Assembly: GCA_040386075.1 (NCBI GenBank)
Contig: JAZKGE010000035.1
Coordinates: 1 to 64,000, forward strand
Direction of reading: 5' to 3'
Origin: UBA4416 sp040386075
GTDB taxonomy: Bacteria; Bacteroidota; Bacteroidia; B-17B0; Aurantibacillaceae
DNA: 64,000 nt
Each line of letters starts with the position of its first letter. The stretch's first letter is position 1. The position numbers and the translations under genes were made by a program. The notes under the pieces are model-generated. The model made no database searches. It was given only the letters and a program-made list of their open reading frames with translations, and was not told where the DNA came from. Shown piece by piece: positions 8,501 to 17,300 of the stretch.

Positions 8501-11225
8501 CACAGATGCAAATAGTTGTGTATTGACTTCAACATATGCCATTACACAGCCAACAGCAGCACTTAACGTGTCTATAACCTCAACAGCTGTAGCTTGTTTT
8601 GCCGGCAGTAGTGGATCAGCAAATGCAAGTGTAACCGGTGGAACAACCCCATATACTTATAATTGGTTACCAATGAGCATAAACAGTCCATCCGTTGGAG
8701 GATTGGCTGCAGGAATATATACACTTGGGATAACAGACTTTAAGAACTGTACGACCTCTAATACGATATCAATAACACAACCTATTCAATCACTTTCTGC
8801 CACAACTAATGCTGTTCCAATTAGTTGTTCGGGAGGTTCTAATGGAACTGCAACAGTAACGCCAACAGGAGGGACACCCGGATATACTTATCAGTGGGCA
8901 CCATCTGGAGGGTCCGCACAAAGTGCTGCAGGATTAACTCCGGGAACTTATTTTGTAACTGTAACAGACGCTAACAGTTGTCAAACAAACGTTTCGATAA
9001 ACATTTCGTCTCCTACACCGGTTATGGGGAACCTGATTGTAATTAATCCGGCATGTGGTTTAGCAAATGGCTCTATTACTTCTCAGATCTCCGGAGGTAC
9101 AGGCCCTTACACTTATACATGGAGTCCATCATCTGTGAATACCTCAACTATTAACGGATTGGCTCCAGGCAGTTATACATTCCAAACAATGGATGCATTT
9201 AATTGTCCATATACTCTTACCACCAATTTGATTAACATTCCAGGACCGACAGTTAATGTGATATCTACTCTAAATGATTCATGTTTTGGTGGAAATAATG
9301 GAGTTGCGAATATTGGTATTAATTCTGGTACTCTTCCTTACACTATTAACTGGCTGCCTTTTGGCGGAAATACAACAACTGCATCTCAATTAACAGCGGG
9401 AATTTATACCGCAAATGTTGTAGATGGAAGAGGTTGTTTAAACACAACTACAGTTACAATAACTGAACCAGCACTATTATCCGTTGCAATCAGTTCACTC
9501 GTAAATGTCGGTTGCTTTAATGGTAATACAGGGTCAATCAGTGTGTTGGCATCAGGCGGAACACCAAATTACTCATACACATGGTCGCCATCTGGTACAG
9601 GTTCAACTATTAATAATCTCGCAGCCGGAACATATACTGTTAAATTAACAGATTCTCATTTTTGTGCAACCGCCATATCCATGAGTATTAGTCAGCCAAC
9701 ATCTGCATTAACATCTACTATCACAAACGTTATAACATTGTTGTGCCATAATAGTACCGGAAGTGCTACATCATCCGTATCAGGTGGTACAACACCATAT
9801 ACATATACGTGGACAACTGTACCAATTCAGAATACAAATATTGCTACTAATATGGATAGTGGAACATATACAATGACCGTATCCGATGCTAATAATTGCA
9901 TCTCATCAAACACTTTAACGTTAACTCAACCTTCTCAAATTAATTCCATTGGGGGGTTAAATGATACTATTTGTTTAGGACAGTCTGGAATAATAATGGC
10001 ATCAGCAACCGGTGGGGCCGGAAACTATTATTATGTATGGCAACCTGTAAATGTAACGAACTCAGGAACACTTAACATTAATCCAACCACCACTACAAAT
10101 TATACGGTTGTTGCTTTTGATCAAAATGGCTGTGCTGGTTTACCAGATACGATGAAGGCAGTTGTATTCTCCCTTAATCCTTCTAATGTACAAACCTTTG
10201 GTCAATCACCTATTTGTCCCGGGCAAAGTTCTCTGATATCAGCATTGGTTTCGGGCACAACAGGTCCTGTAACTTACAGCTGGGATAATGGTTTAGGTAA
10301 TACGCCGGGCCCTCATATTGTATCACCTACACAACCAACTGATTATGTAGTAACAGTATCCAATACTTGCGGCTCAGTTGTATCTGATACTGTTAAGATA
10401 TTATTTAATCCCCAGCCAACTATTTTAGCGTCATTAAGCGGGACGTTAGCCTGTATACCAACACCAGTTAACTTCTTTGACAACTCAGTTACAGGAAATG
10501 TGAATGACCCGATTACAAGCTGGCTTTGGGATTTTGGAGATGGAACAACATCATCTTCCCAAAACTCAAATCACGTATATACCACAACTGGCGCCTATAC
10601 TGTTAACCTAACTGTTACTACCGACGGAGGTTGTACCAATAATAACGCATCCTCACCGTTAGTTGTTTATGCTTATCCACATCCTAATGCGGCATTTGAT
10701 GTAAACTCGACCGTGTTTGATTTACCTTATGATGTTTTAAACTGTACAAACCAATCGAATGGGGCAACGAATTATGAATGGAACTTCGGAGATGGTGGTG
10801 GATCAACAGAAATAAACCCAAGTCACACCTATACCAGCGTTGGGGTTTATCATGTGCAGTTAGTTGCAATTTCGCAATATGGTTGCACTGATACAGCTAG
10901 CGTAGATATTGTTACTGACGCAGACGTCGTTTTTCCAAACGCCTTTACACCAAATGAAAATGGGCCAAGCGGAGGTAATTATATTCCAGGAAGCCTGAAT
11001 AATGATATATTTTTTCCATATACATCAGGCGTTGTTGAATATAAATTTCAGATATTTGACAGATGGGGTGAGTTAATTTTTGAAACCGAAAATGTTAAAC
11101 AAGGTTGGGATGGATATTATAGAGGGAAATTATGCCAATTGGATGTGTATATTTGGAAAGCGCATGTGGTGTTAAATAATGGCAAAGTGTTTAACAAAAA
11201 AGGTGATGTCACTTTATTAAGATAA
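2538..11225 (+). CDS. Giant SprB-repeat adhesin with PKD domains and T9SS type B sorting domain
   Basis: This 2895-residue surface protein has a Sec signal peptide (about 1-22), then an N-terminal domain starting THVVGGSLTYVYNG with a conserved YRDC, typical of Bacteroidota gliding-associated proteins. About residues 714-2470 hold 23 SprB-type repeats of about 76 residues (NVSCFGGxNG ... GGTxPYTYxWxPGG ... LxAGTYxVxVTDxNxC ... ITQP). Two PKD domains follow (WDFGDGTT near 2665, WNFGDGGG near 2745), and a CHU_C sorting domain closes the protein (FPNAFTPNENG, FDRWGELIF). In Flavobacterium johnsoniae SprB is the mobile gliding adhesin; a role in adhesion or gliding is inferred here. The N-terminal domain seems to carry a 150-residue insertion (about 164-311). 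A PorP/SprF gene follows 8 bases downstream, its probable secretion partner. Confidence 0.92.
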   Translation: MIKKLHIGIILLFFFMSFAGFATHVVGGSLTYVYNGGSNYTITLKLYRDCGPGTAALPANVTIQIVGYNGQPFTPSKNVTINLTSVTNIAATLDPCAIPPNPAPCVEEAVYTTTVNNLPPNAGGYHMYFQICCRNGSILNITNPGGTGETYYAHIPGMSLTTNWNEDFTLPNNTTTDNGATSWSITPGAIAPASASVNGNVFQIAGANNAGETWTSQPINIASCASVNLSTDLSEAGTLDANDSIFVFYRLNGGALIPFTTNGVRVDDFGNVTATTTGLVGTTVQIVIRVHFDGNSPNSEIYSFDNITTTCVGNDFMPNSNPVFNLFPPLFICVNQPFSFNHAATDINGDSLVYSLYQPYNNIAPTFTNNTANFPLVNYVGGYNFSNPLGGGPFSINSSTGLLTGTPGTLGQFVVGVLVKEYRNGIYIGETLRDFQFNVVNCPQPPPTLAVANATVNNGCSSKLTATGVTQASTTWTSIFPGAPGAYNNYLACTNACLSNTVTAPATGTPPAFVDYVVCGVSTSCAGNFICDTFRVTFNPTLLVNIFPSNPTLCFGQTSTTITAVGGGGTPGYTYLWNNVNPSQTINVGVGTYNVQLSDASGCPPVFKSVTVTAFTTAITANAGSNVTRCIQSPVATISGSVTGASGGIWSGGNGTYTPNNTTLANLSYSPTPAELASGSVNLILTTTGNGTCPLKTDTVKINYVGFTGTATPSVTNVSCFGSIDGIATMNLTGGFPPYTYFWNTSPTQTTSTASNLPIGTYSVNIQDAIGCTYQTTVNITQPPVLAINSITKNVSCFGTSTGSISATPTGGTAPYTYSWSPGAQTTSSITGLAIGNYTVKVTDSRGCIKTATYSLTQPPVIAATFTQTNVTCFNANNGSVNASVTGGTSPYTYNWLPGGSTSQNATGLQAGTYTLTITDNANCIITQTVAITQPSVLTSSTSITNETCNYLNNGSATVTATGGTGPYTYSWQPGGQTTISIANLASGNYSVTATDSKGCQSSAVATISQPTPLTVSFINQMNVSCFGGSNASIGASPSGGTPNYTYSWTPGGVTTSTISNIPIGTYTVKVTDVNSCLITNTVTITQSADIVISNTVSNAGCNGTSSGSITVSASGGNGPFTYGWLPGGQTTASVTGLAAGNYTVNVTDINGCPKTATYTITQPTLLNIALTQTNVSCFGGSNGVANAFVTGGTSPYTYTWSPTNLNTPMVTGLGAITYTVNVKDANNCLRSNTLTISQPLVIAITSSVTDETCNTLNNGTASVTTTGGTAPYTYSWSPGGITTPTVSNLAAGLYTAMVTDSKGCVQTKTITITEPSPLNVSFNNIVNPKCFGGNNGSIGSTVTGGTPIYSYTWSPGNQNTGSLINISAGTYTLNVKDSKGCIAQNTITITQPSSITVTATSQSVTCFGLSNGASSANSSGGTPGYTYTWTPGGLTGQNVTNLSSGTYTINTEDANNCVTSGTVFVSQPAQITAVITTTSSTCGNANGIASLNVSGGVGPYTYSWVPNGGTASVSTGLLAGSYNAIITDANSCQESILVSINDLGGPVASIFSITNVSCNGGNDGSVTASVVGGLAPITYSWSPYGGNGTTASGLTAGTYYITVTDANGCIALASTNPSISEPTAVTSIITTSNVSCFGGANGSATVTASNGTPGYTYTWLPGTSTGSVITGQNAGTYSVQIKDANNCILVSPYVITQPTAPISAALASTSVTCFGLTNGVLNALATGGTGPYNYDWLPGNYSGNQITNVATGTYSVKVTDANGCILTNSINVNGPAQLTLTTGGINSNCSLANGQASVTASGGTGAYSYTWTPGSGSSSIYPNLLPGTYNVQVSDANNCLATATKTVVDNPSQAVSVVQTASVSCFGGANASLTANVAGGTGPFTYTWMPSGGNNQIASGLTSNTYSVFVTSANGCLATATSSLIPQPSQLFTVITTSNVSCFAGANGSASVTAGGGIPGYTYSWLPGATTGTVVTSQSAGTYSINVTDANSCVLTSTYAITQPTAALNVSITSTAVACFAGSSGSANASVTGGTTPYTYNWLPMSINSPSVGGLAAGIYTLGITDFKNCTTSNTISITQPIQSLSATTNAVPISCSGGSNGTATVTPTGGTPGYTYQWAPSGGSAQSAAGLTPGTYFVTVTDANSCQTNVSINISSPTPVMGNLIVINPACGLANGSITSQISGGTGPYTYTWSPSSVNTSTINGLAPGSYTFQTMDAFNCPYTLTTNLINIPGPTVNVISTLNDSCFGGNNGVANIGINSGTLPYTINWLPFGGNTTTASQLTAGIYTANVVDGRGCLNTTTVTITEPALLSVAISSLVNVGCFNGNTGSISVLASGGTPNYSYTWSPSGTGSTINNLAAGTYTVKLTDSHFCATAISMSISQPTSALTSTITNVITLLCHNSTGSATSSVSGGTTPYTYTWTTVPIQNTNIATNMDSGTYTMTVSDANNCISSNTLTLTQPSQINSIGGLNDTICLGQSGIIMASATGGAGNYYYVWQPVNVTNSGTLNINPTTTTNYTVVAFDQNGCAGLPDTMKAVVFSLNPSNVQTFGQSPICPGQSSLISALVSGTTGPVTYSWDNGLGNTPGPHIVSPTQPTDYVVTVSNTCGSVVSDTVKILFNPQPTILASLSGTLACIPTPVNFFDNSVTGNVNDPITSWLWDFGDGTTSSSQNSNHVYTTTGAYTVNLTVTTDGGCTNNNASSPLVVYAYPHPNAAFDVNSTVFDLPYDVLNCTNQSNGATNYEWNFGDGGGSTEINPSHTYTSVGVYHVQLVAISQYGCTDTASVDIVTDADVVFPNAFTPNENGPSGGNYIPGSLNNDIFFPYTSGVVEYKFQIFDRWGELIFETENVKQGWDGYYRGKLCQLDVYIWKAHVVLNNGKVFNKKGDVTLLR

Positions 11226-11233
11226 TAGTTAAC

Positions 11234-12247
11234 ATGTTAAGATATTTAAAAATAGTTTTGTTCTTTTTATTGCAAATAGGGTTTGTATACGGCCAGGATA
11301 TGCACTTTACGCAATTCTATGCCTCACCTTTATATTTAAATCCTGCATTTACGGGAGCCAATGTTTGTTCAAGAGCAACACTGATCTACAGAAATCAATG
11401 GGCCGGAATTAAAAAAGGATATGAGTCCTATATGTTTTCCATGGATCATTATCTGTCTAAACAACATGTGGGGATTGGTTTGCAGGCGGCTGTAGATCAG
11501 GCAGGAACGGGTGGATTAAGAACAACCATCATAAATCCTTCTTTAGCATACGAAACAAAGATCAATAAGACAATTGCCATCAGATTTGGACTTCAGCCGG
11601 GAGTAGTTATTAAAAGTATACAATTTGACCGTTTGCTTTTTGGCGATCAGATTGCACGTGGCGGCAGTGCAAATCCAGGGTCAGTAAGTACTGTGGAAAC
11701 CCGAACCGTTAATAAAGCCTTTTTTGATATTGGCGCAGGTACTTTAGTATATACTTCTAACTATTGGTTAGGCGCCTCGTTTTTTCATTTAACACGGCCA
11801 AACGAATCATTATATAATACCGAAACTGCTACTTTACCTATAAAATATAGCGTTCATGGAGGGACTAAAATATTTATCAATAAGGAAGAAAAAGATCGCG
11901 ATCTTAAAAAATCTGTCTCTATTGTAATGCATTACCGTGGACAGGGAAAATTTGATCAATTCGACATTGGTGCTTATTACAGCCAGCGAGGCATCAGTCT
12001 TGGGGTATGGTATAGAGGTATTCCGGGATTAAAAGCCTATAAACCAGGGTATAGTAATAATGATGCCATAGCTTTTGTTACGGGTTTCCAACAGGAACGG
12101 TTTAATATTGGCTATAGCTATGACATAACCATTTCCCAATTACAGCGCCTAACCAACGGCGCGCATGAAGTCACGCTTTCATACCAATTCTGTAGCCCTA
12201 AAAAGAAAAAAGTAAGCCGGGTTTTAGTTTCCTGTCCTAAGTTTTAG
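11234..12247 (+). CDS. PorP/SprF family type IX secretion membrane protein
   Basis: The protein has 337 residues, the normal family length. The signal peptide ends FVYGQ, followed by the family signature DMHFTQFYASPLYLNPAFTG and RNQWAGIKKGY; the rest is barrel-like, with FNIGYSYDITISQLQ before a lysine-rich end. SprF-like proteins support secretion of the CHU_C cargo encoded next to them, here the SprB-repeat protein 8 bases upstream, so the two are almost certainly co-transcribed. It lacks the C-terminal extension of the other PorP/SprF protein in this block. Confidence 0.92.
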   Translation: MLRYLKIVLFFLLQIGFVYGQDMHFTQFYASPLYLNPAFTGANVCSRATLIYRNQWAGIKKGYESYMFSMDHYLSKQHVGIGLQAAVDQAGTGGLRTTIINPSLAYETKINKTIAIRFGLQPGVVIKSIQFDRLLFGDQIARGGSANPGSVSTVETRTVNKAFFDIGAGTLVYTSNYWLGASFFHLTRPNESLYNTETATLPIKYSVHGGTKIFINKEEKDRDLKKSVSIVMHYRGQGKFDQFDIGAYYSQRGISLGVWYRGIPGLKAYKPGYSNNDAIAFVTGFQQERFNIGYSYDITISQLQRLTNGAHEVTLSYQFCSPKKKKVSRVLVSCPKF

Positions 12248-12261
12248 AAAGTATAAATCAT

Positions 12262-12293
12262 AAAAAAAGCCTGTTCTTAATTAAGAACAGGCT
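12262..12293 (-). terminator. Rho-independent terminator of the tRNA pair
   Basis: A perfect 26-base palindrome (12268-12293, 13-base arms beginning AGCCTGTTCTT) is followed on the minus strand by seven T (12268-12262). It lies just beyond the 3' end of tRNA-Met. No T tract follows on the plus strand, so it mainly serves the tRNAs, though it may also slow transcripts from the PorP/SprF gene. Confidence 0.85.
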
Positions 12294-12296
12294 TCG

Positions 12297-12370
12297 TAGT
12301 GAGAAGGAGATTTGAACTCCTGACCTTCGGGTTATGAATCCGATGCTCTAACCAACTGAGCTACCTCACC
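12297..12370 (-). tRNA. tRNA-Met (CAT)
   Basis: The 74-base cloverleaf has acceptor GGTGAGG pairing with TCTCACT and discriminator A, D stem GCTC/GAGC, and anticodon loop TTCATAA. The T arm reads GGAGTTCAAATCTCC. No CCA is encoded. The base of the anticodon stem has one A-C mismatch next to the loop. It is not initiator-like, since 1:72 is a G-T pair in an otherwise elongator fold. A lysidine-modified tRNA-Ile cannot be excluded from the CAT anticodon alone. Confidence 0.9.
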
Positions 12371-12413
12371 ATTTTTTAAAACAAAACCCTCTGTTGCTCA
12401 AAGGGTTTGTTAG

Positions 12414-12487
12414 TGATCGTGTAGGGATTCGAACCCCAAACCTTCTCATCCGTAGTGAGATGCTCTATCCAGTTGAGCTACACAACC
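12414..12487 (-). tRNA. tRNA-Arg (ACG)
   Basis: The 74-base cloverleaf has acceptor GGTTGTG pairing with CACGATC and discriminator A, D stem GCTC/GAGC, and anticodon stem TCTCA/TGAGA around loop CTACGGA, giving ACG (inosine at the wobble position, reading CGN). The T arm is GGGGTTCGAATCCC. No CCA is encoded. The 43-base spacer to tRNA-Met contains a weak hairpin (AAACCCT/AGGGTTT), but both tRNAs probably share one transcript. Confidence 0.95.
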
Positions 12488-12506
12488 AATCCAAAAAATT
12501 GGAGTG

Positions 12507-12535
12507 CAAATATACTTATTTTCGTTAAATTGCAA
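12507..12535 (-). promoter_or_regulatory. Promoter of the tRNA-Arg/tRNA-Met unit
   Basis: On the minus strand a TTG (12535-12533) is followed after 18 bases by TATATTTG (12514-12507), matching the Bacteroidota TTG/TAnnTTTG promoter. The predicted start of transcription is about 15 bases before tRNA-Arg. Confidence 0.65.
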
Positions 12536-12554
12536 ACAATTTTAAACGATTTTT

Positions 12555-13364
12555 ATGCAATCTATTATCGAATCTATCTGGGACAACCGCGAATTATTGA
12601 AAGAAACATCCAATCAACAAGCTATACGCCAAATTGTTGAAGATCTGGACAAAGGAAAATTACGGGTGGCTGAACCTAAAGCAGATGGAACCTGGCAGGT
12701 AAACGATTGGATAAAAAAGGCTGTTATCTTATATTTCCCTATTCAACAAATGGAAACTATGGAAGTTGGTCCTTTTGAATTTCACGACAAAATGAAATTA
12801 AAGAACAATTTTGCAGCAGCAGGTGTAAGAACTGTTCCTGGCTCTATAGCCCGTTACGGAAGTTACATCTCAAAAGGCGTGATCATGATGCCAAGTTTTG
12901 TAAATATTGGCGCATATGTAGATGAGGGTACAATGGTAGACACATGGGCTACGGTTGGTAGCTGTGCACAAATAGGTAAACACGTGCACTTAAGTGGTGG
13001 CGTAGGCATTGGCGGTGTATTAGAGCCCGTTCAGGCTGCACCAGTGATCATAGAAGATAATTGCTTCATTGGTTCCCGCTGCATAGTTGTAGAAGGTGTG
13101 CATGTTGGCAAAGAAGCTGTTTTAGGCGCTAATGTATGCTTAACCATGTCGACAAAGATCATTGATGTAACAGGAAATACGCCTGTTGAAACAAAAGGTT
13201 ATGTGCCAGAACGCAGTGTGGTTATTCCGGGTTCATATACTAAACAATTTCCTGCAGGAGAATACCAGGTACCATGTGCTTTGATCATTGGAAAACGAAA
13301 AGCAAGTACCGATCTTAAAACTTCGTTGAACGACGCTTTAAGAGAACATAACGTAGCTGTATAA
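12555..13364 (+). CDS. dapD: 2,3,4,5-tetrahydropyridine-2,6-dicarboxylate N-succinyltransferase
   Basis: DapD transfers succinyl from succinyl-CoA to tetrahydrodipicolinate in the succinylase branch of lysine and diaminopimelate synthesis, in the cytoplasm. The 269-residue product has the normal length. An N-terminal helical domain (about 1-100, with FHDKMKLKNNF and VRTVPGSIARYG) is followed by a left-handed beta-helix of hexapeptides (MMPSFVNIGAYVDEGTMVDTWATVGSCAQIG, split here as MMPSFVNIGA and VDEGTMVDTW) and the C-terminal GKR strand. The start is the ATG at 12555; a weak TATTTTCG box lies about 30 bases upstream. The next gene begins 2 bases after the stop, so they form an operon. Confidence 0.97.
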   Translation: MQSIIESIWDNRELLKETSNQQAIRQIVEDLDKGKLRVAEPKADGTWQVNDWIKKAVILYFPIQQMETMEVGPFEFHDKMKLKNNFAAAGVRTVPGSIARYGSYISKGVIMMPSFVNIGAYVDEGTMVDTWATVGSCAQIGKHVHLSGGVGIGGVLEPVQAAPVIIEDNCFIGSRCIVVEGVHVGKEAVLGANVCLTMSTKIIDVTGNTPVETKGYVPERSVVIPGSYTKQFPAGEYQVPCALIIGKRKASTDLKTSLNDALREHNVAV

Positions 13365-13366
13365 CA

Positions 13367-14350
13367 TTGGAATTACAACACAAAAATATACTCATTATCC
13401 AAACTGCTTTTATTGGCGATGCCATTCTTGCCTCTTCGGTTATTGAGAAATTGCATTCTTTTTTTCCACAGGCTAAAATATCTCTTCTCGTTAGAAAAGG
13501 AAATGAGTCACTATACCAGGATCATCCAATTTTAACTCAAACTTTGGTGTGGAACAAAAAAGAAGGTAAATACAAAAGTCTTTTCAAATTATTAAAGATC
13601 ATTCGCAAACAAAAGTTCGACACGGTAATTAATCTTCACAGGTATGCGAGTTCAGGATTTTTAACTGCCTTTTCAAAAGCAGGCTATACATCAGGTTATG
13701 ATAAAAACCCTTTTTCTTTTTTATTCGATAATAAATCAAAACATAAAATTGGTGATGGCAGACATGAGGTAGAGCGCTATAATGACCTTATAGAAAACAT
13801 TACAGATAAAACAGTTGCAAAACCAAAGCTATATCCGACGTTCAAACATTTTTCAAAAATAGAACCTTTGGTTGCTCAGCCATTTGTTAGCATGGCTCCT
13901 TCATCGGTATGGTTTACAAAACAATTGCCAAAAGATAAATGGATAACGCTGTGTAACTATATGCCAAGCAACATGATCATTTATTTATTAGGCGGACCTT
14001 CAGACAGAACTTTGTGCGAAGAAATAAAAAACAACAGCGCTCACTCTAACATACAAATTTTAGCCGGTGAATTATCCTTATTAGAATCCTGTGAACTCAT
14101 GAAGCATGCTAAAATGAACTATGTAAATGATAGCGGCCCTTTACATTTGGCATCTGCAGGAAATTCGCCAACTACAGCGTTCTTTTGCTCTACAGTTCCC
14201 ACATACGGCTTTTACCCATTATCCTATAATTCTACGGTAATTGAAGTAAAAGATCTTTATTGTAAGCCTTGCGGCCTGCATGGCTACAAAGCTTGTCCGG
14301 AAGGACATTTTAAATGTGGTAAAGAAATTACGTTACCTTTATTTAAATAA
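13367..14350 (+). CDS. Glycosyltransferase family 9 (heptosyltransferase-like)
   Basis: The 327-residue protein matches the ADP-heptose:LPS heptosyltransferase family: an N-terminal Rossmann start (NILIIQTAFIGDAILASSVI), the donor-side motif MAPSSVWFTKQLP, and the conserved NDSGPLHLASA. A cysteine cluster near the end (CKPCGLHGYKACPEGHFKC) is common in this family. It should act in the cytoplasm on core or surface polysaccharide. I used the TTG at 13367, two bases after dapD, because it begins the conserved N-terminus with no ATG nearby. The 3' end overlaps the convergent secreted-protein gene by 12 bases, and both genes end inside one palindrome. Confidence 0.9.
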   Translation: MELQHKNILIIQTAFIGDAILASSVIEKLHSFFPQAKISLLVRKGNESLYQDHPILTQTLVWNKKEGKYKSLFKLLKIIRKQKFDTVINLHRYASSGFLTAFSKAGYTSGYDKNPFSFLFDNKSKHKIGDGRHEVERYNDLIENITDKTVAKPKLYPTFKHFSKIEPLVAQPFVSMAPSSVWFTKQLPKDKWITLCNYMPSNMIIYLLGGPSDRTLCEEIKNNSAHSNIQILAGELSLLESCELMKHAKMNYVNDSGPLHLASAGNSPTTAFFCSTVPTYGFYPLSYNSTVIEVKDLYCKPCGLHGYKACPEGHFKCGKEITLPLFK

Positions 14351-17300
14351 GGTAACGGTGCCTTGCTTTTTGATCTCTATGTTATCAATACCTTTTGCAT
14401 TGATCAAATAAAAATAGGTGCCGTCAGGCACTTCTTTACCATTTGCTTTACCGGTCCAACTCACGTGCAGATCCGAAGACTCAAATAACTTTAAACCCCA
14501 ACGGTCGAAAATAATGATACTAAATTCTTTTATGTTGGTAGCACCTATCCAAAAAATATCGTTGATACTATCGCCATTAGGCGTAAAGGCATTTGGAACA
14601 TACAATGTAGGGCTTTCGAGTGATACGTTTATAGTAACAGAATCAATATCCATACAAACACCATTTGTAACCGTCAGATAAACGGTATATACCCCGGTTT
14701 CATAAACCTGATCAGCAACATTTTGTGTATTGGCTATAGTTCCGTTTCCAAGATCCCATAGATATGTATTCGCATTAGTACTATTATTTGCAAACGAAAC
14801 GACTAAAGGACTGTAACCGCTTGTTGGGTTTGCAACAATATCGGCACTTAAGGGATTTACATTTACATTGACTGATTCCGTATACGTGCCGCAAAAATTG
14901 TTCACATAAAGTATAACCACGCCTCCGGTAGTTGTATTAACAGTACCGGTTGTAGCGCTGTTTGACCACACGTAAGATGTTGGACCTAATCCACTAATTT
15001 CACCACCTGTAGCAGTTAAAGTTGCTGTTTCGTTAGGACAGATACTATAACTAGTTGATGTTACTACAATAGGTGTCATTCCTATATTACCAACATTTGC
15101 CGTAGCTGTTTTACTGCCACAGAGATTGGAAACAGTTACCGAATAAATACCGGCCGTAGGCGCTAAGATCGTGCTTGTAGAAACAGCTCCGGTACTCCAA
15201 ACAAAATTACCGGCGTTACTGGTTGCCGTTAATGTTCCACTATAACCGGGACACAGCTGGCTGGATTGAGGAGAAATTGTAACGGCAGGCATCGCTGAAA
15301 CCGTAATTGATACTGATGACACAGCCTGCCCGCAGCTATTAGTTAAGGTTACTGTATAAACGCCCGAATTTAATACCGTAGTAGTTGATGTTGTCGCACC
15401 GTTGTTCCACAAATAAGTTCCGACATTTCCCGTTGCTGCAACTGTGGTGGGCGGAAATGAATTACAAACTAATGTTTGAGACGCTAAAGCCGTAACGCTT
15501 GGTGACACTCCAGCTGTAACCGTAAGGCTTTCAGAAGCATTGCCACAAGCATTGCTAACTGTAGCCGTATAAACACCCGGCGTATTTAAAGAAACCAAAC
15601 TGCTGATAGCTCCTGTACTCCATGAATAGGTCACAGCAGTATTCGTATTTGCCTGCACTGTTGCACTTTGTCCTGAACATAATGTAACGGCATTAGAACT
15701 TAAAGTTAGTGTTGGAGCAGGAACAACAGTTAATGTTTGTGTTGCTTGTGAGCTTCCACAAGCATTGGTACTTGTTACTACAACCGGTGATGAAATTGCA
15801 CTGAATGTATTTGTTGTAATGCCACCGGGCCACAAGTAATTTCCTTCATTTGAAATAGCTGTCAAAACAACACTACTGCCGGCACAAAGCGAAGTTGATG
15901 TTGGTGTTTGTATAAACACAACCGGCAAAGGTGCAGAACCTAATGAAATATTAGCAACAGCAATACCACAACCAGGTGTTACAACCGAAGCAGAATAAAC
16001 ACCAGGTAAAGAAATTGTTGTGGTAGATGTCGCATCTCCTGTACTCCATGTATAGGTCCCCGAACTTCCAAGCAATGAAAGTGTAACCGTACTTAAACCA
16101 TTAGAACAAATAGTAGGTGCTGAAGAAACAATAGATAAAGTAGGTGCTGCAGAAAACGAAACATTGACTGTTTGGGAAGCTACCCCGCATGTATTAGCTA
16201 CTCCAACTGTATATACTCCTGCCGAATTTACAACCAGTGAATTGGTGTTTATTCCTCCCGGCTGCCATGTATAGGTAGGAGAATTTGATGAAGCTATTAA
16301 TGTAAAACTTTGTCCCGCACATAAATTCACATTTACATTATTAACCGAAATTGTAGGTGAATTGGTTACGGTTATAGTATATGTTTTAGAATCTGAACCG
16401 CAACTACTAGTAGTGGTAACAACTCCGGTTGTTGTTGCATTTGCTGTAATAACTACTGTTGAATTTGTTGATATCGGATTGCTCCAGTTATAATTGCCAG
16501 TATTGCTGTTTGCCGTTAATGATACCGTATTACCACTACATGCTGTAGCTGTATTGGCACTTAAGGTAACTGTTGGGCTAGGGAACGCGCTAACACTGTA
16601 AGTAGCAGAGGAAGTTCCACACAAATTTGTTACCTGAACTGTATAGACATTTGCCGCATTAATAGAAATAGTTGATGCTGTTTGATTACCAGGCAACCAT
16701 AATACAGAATTGGTACCTGTAACCGGTGCGTTGGTTAAGGAATAAGATAAAACCGATGACTGACCTGAACATACACTATTGGTTGAAGCAGAAATAACCG
16801 GATTTGGAAGTTGCAAAACGTTAAGGTTCACACTATCTTTAACAGTAATGGTTTGTGTACCACAGATCTTGAAAACATTACAATATAATTTAACTGCACC
16901 TGTTTCTCCAGCGCCGGGTGTGTAAGTTGTACTTAGCGAGTTAGTAGGAGCAAACGTTCCTGACGCCCCTGTTCCTAAACTCCAGTTAACTGAAGTATAA
17001 GCCCCGGAAACGGTTGCCGTGTAATTTTGAGTACTTCCACTACAAATAGATGAATTAGGGCCGGCGTTAACCGTTAAAGGAATATAAGGGGCCTGGCAAC
17101 CATGATTCACATATGTAGGAGTTCCTGATGTGGCAAACTCCACTGCTCCCCCATCCTGTCCGCCCGGAACCAAACTTTGAGTCAATAGTAAAGCTCTATC
17201 ATAGGTAACCGCGTCTGTACAACCTGAAGGAGATGAAAAACTCATGGCTAATGTTCTTAATCCTGTTCCGAAGTTTGCAAAATGACCCGAAGTATTTCCT

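Noticed and set aside
4680..9940. Long array of spaced repeats that could be mistaken for CRISPR or satellite DNA
   Set aside because: The repeats are about 228 bases, in frame, similar at protein level and diverged at DNA level; they are SprB protein repeats.
12297..12370. CAT tRNA as lysidine tRNA-Ile
   Set aside because: The overall sequence fits elongator tRNA-Met of this phylum better, but the alternative is not fully excluded.
12455..12640. Small plus-strand open frame before dapD
   Set aside because: It overlaps tRNA-Arg and the start of dapD in another frame and has no protein features.
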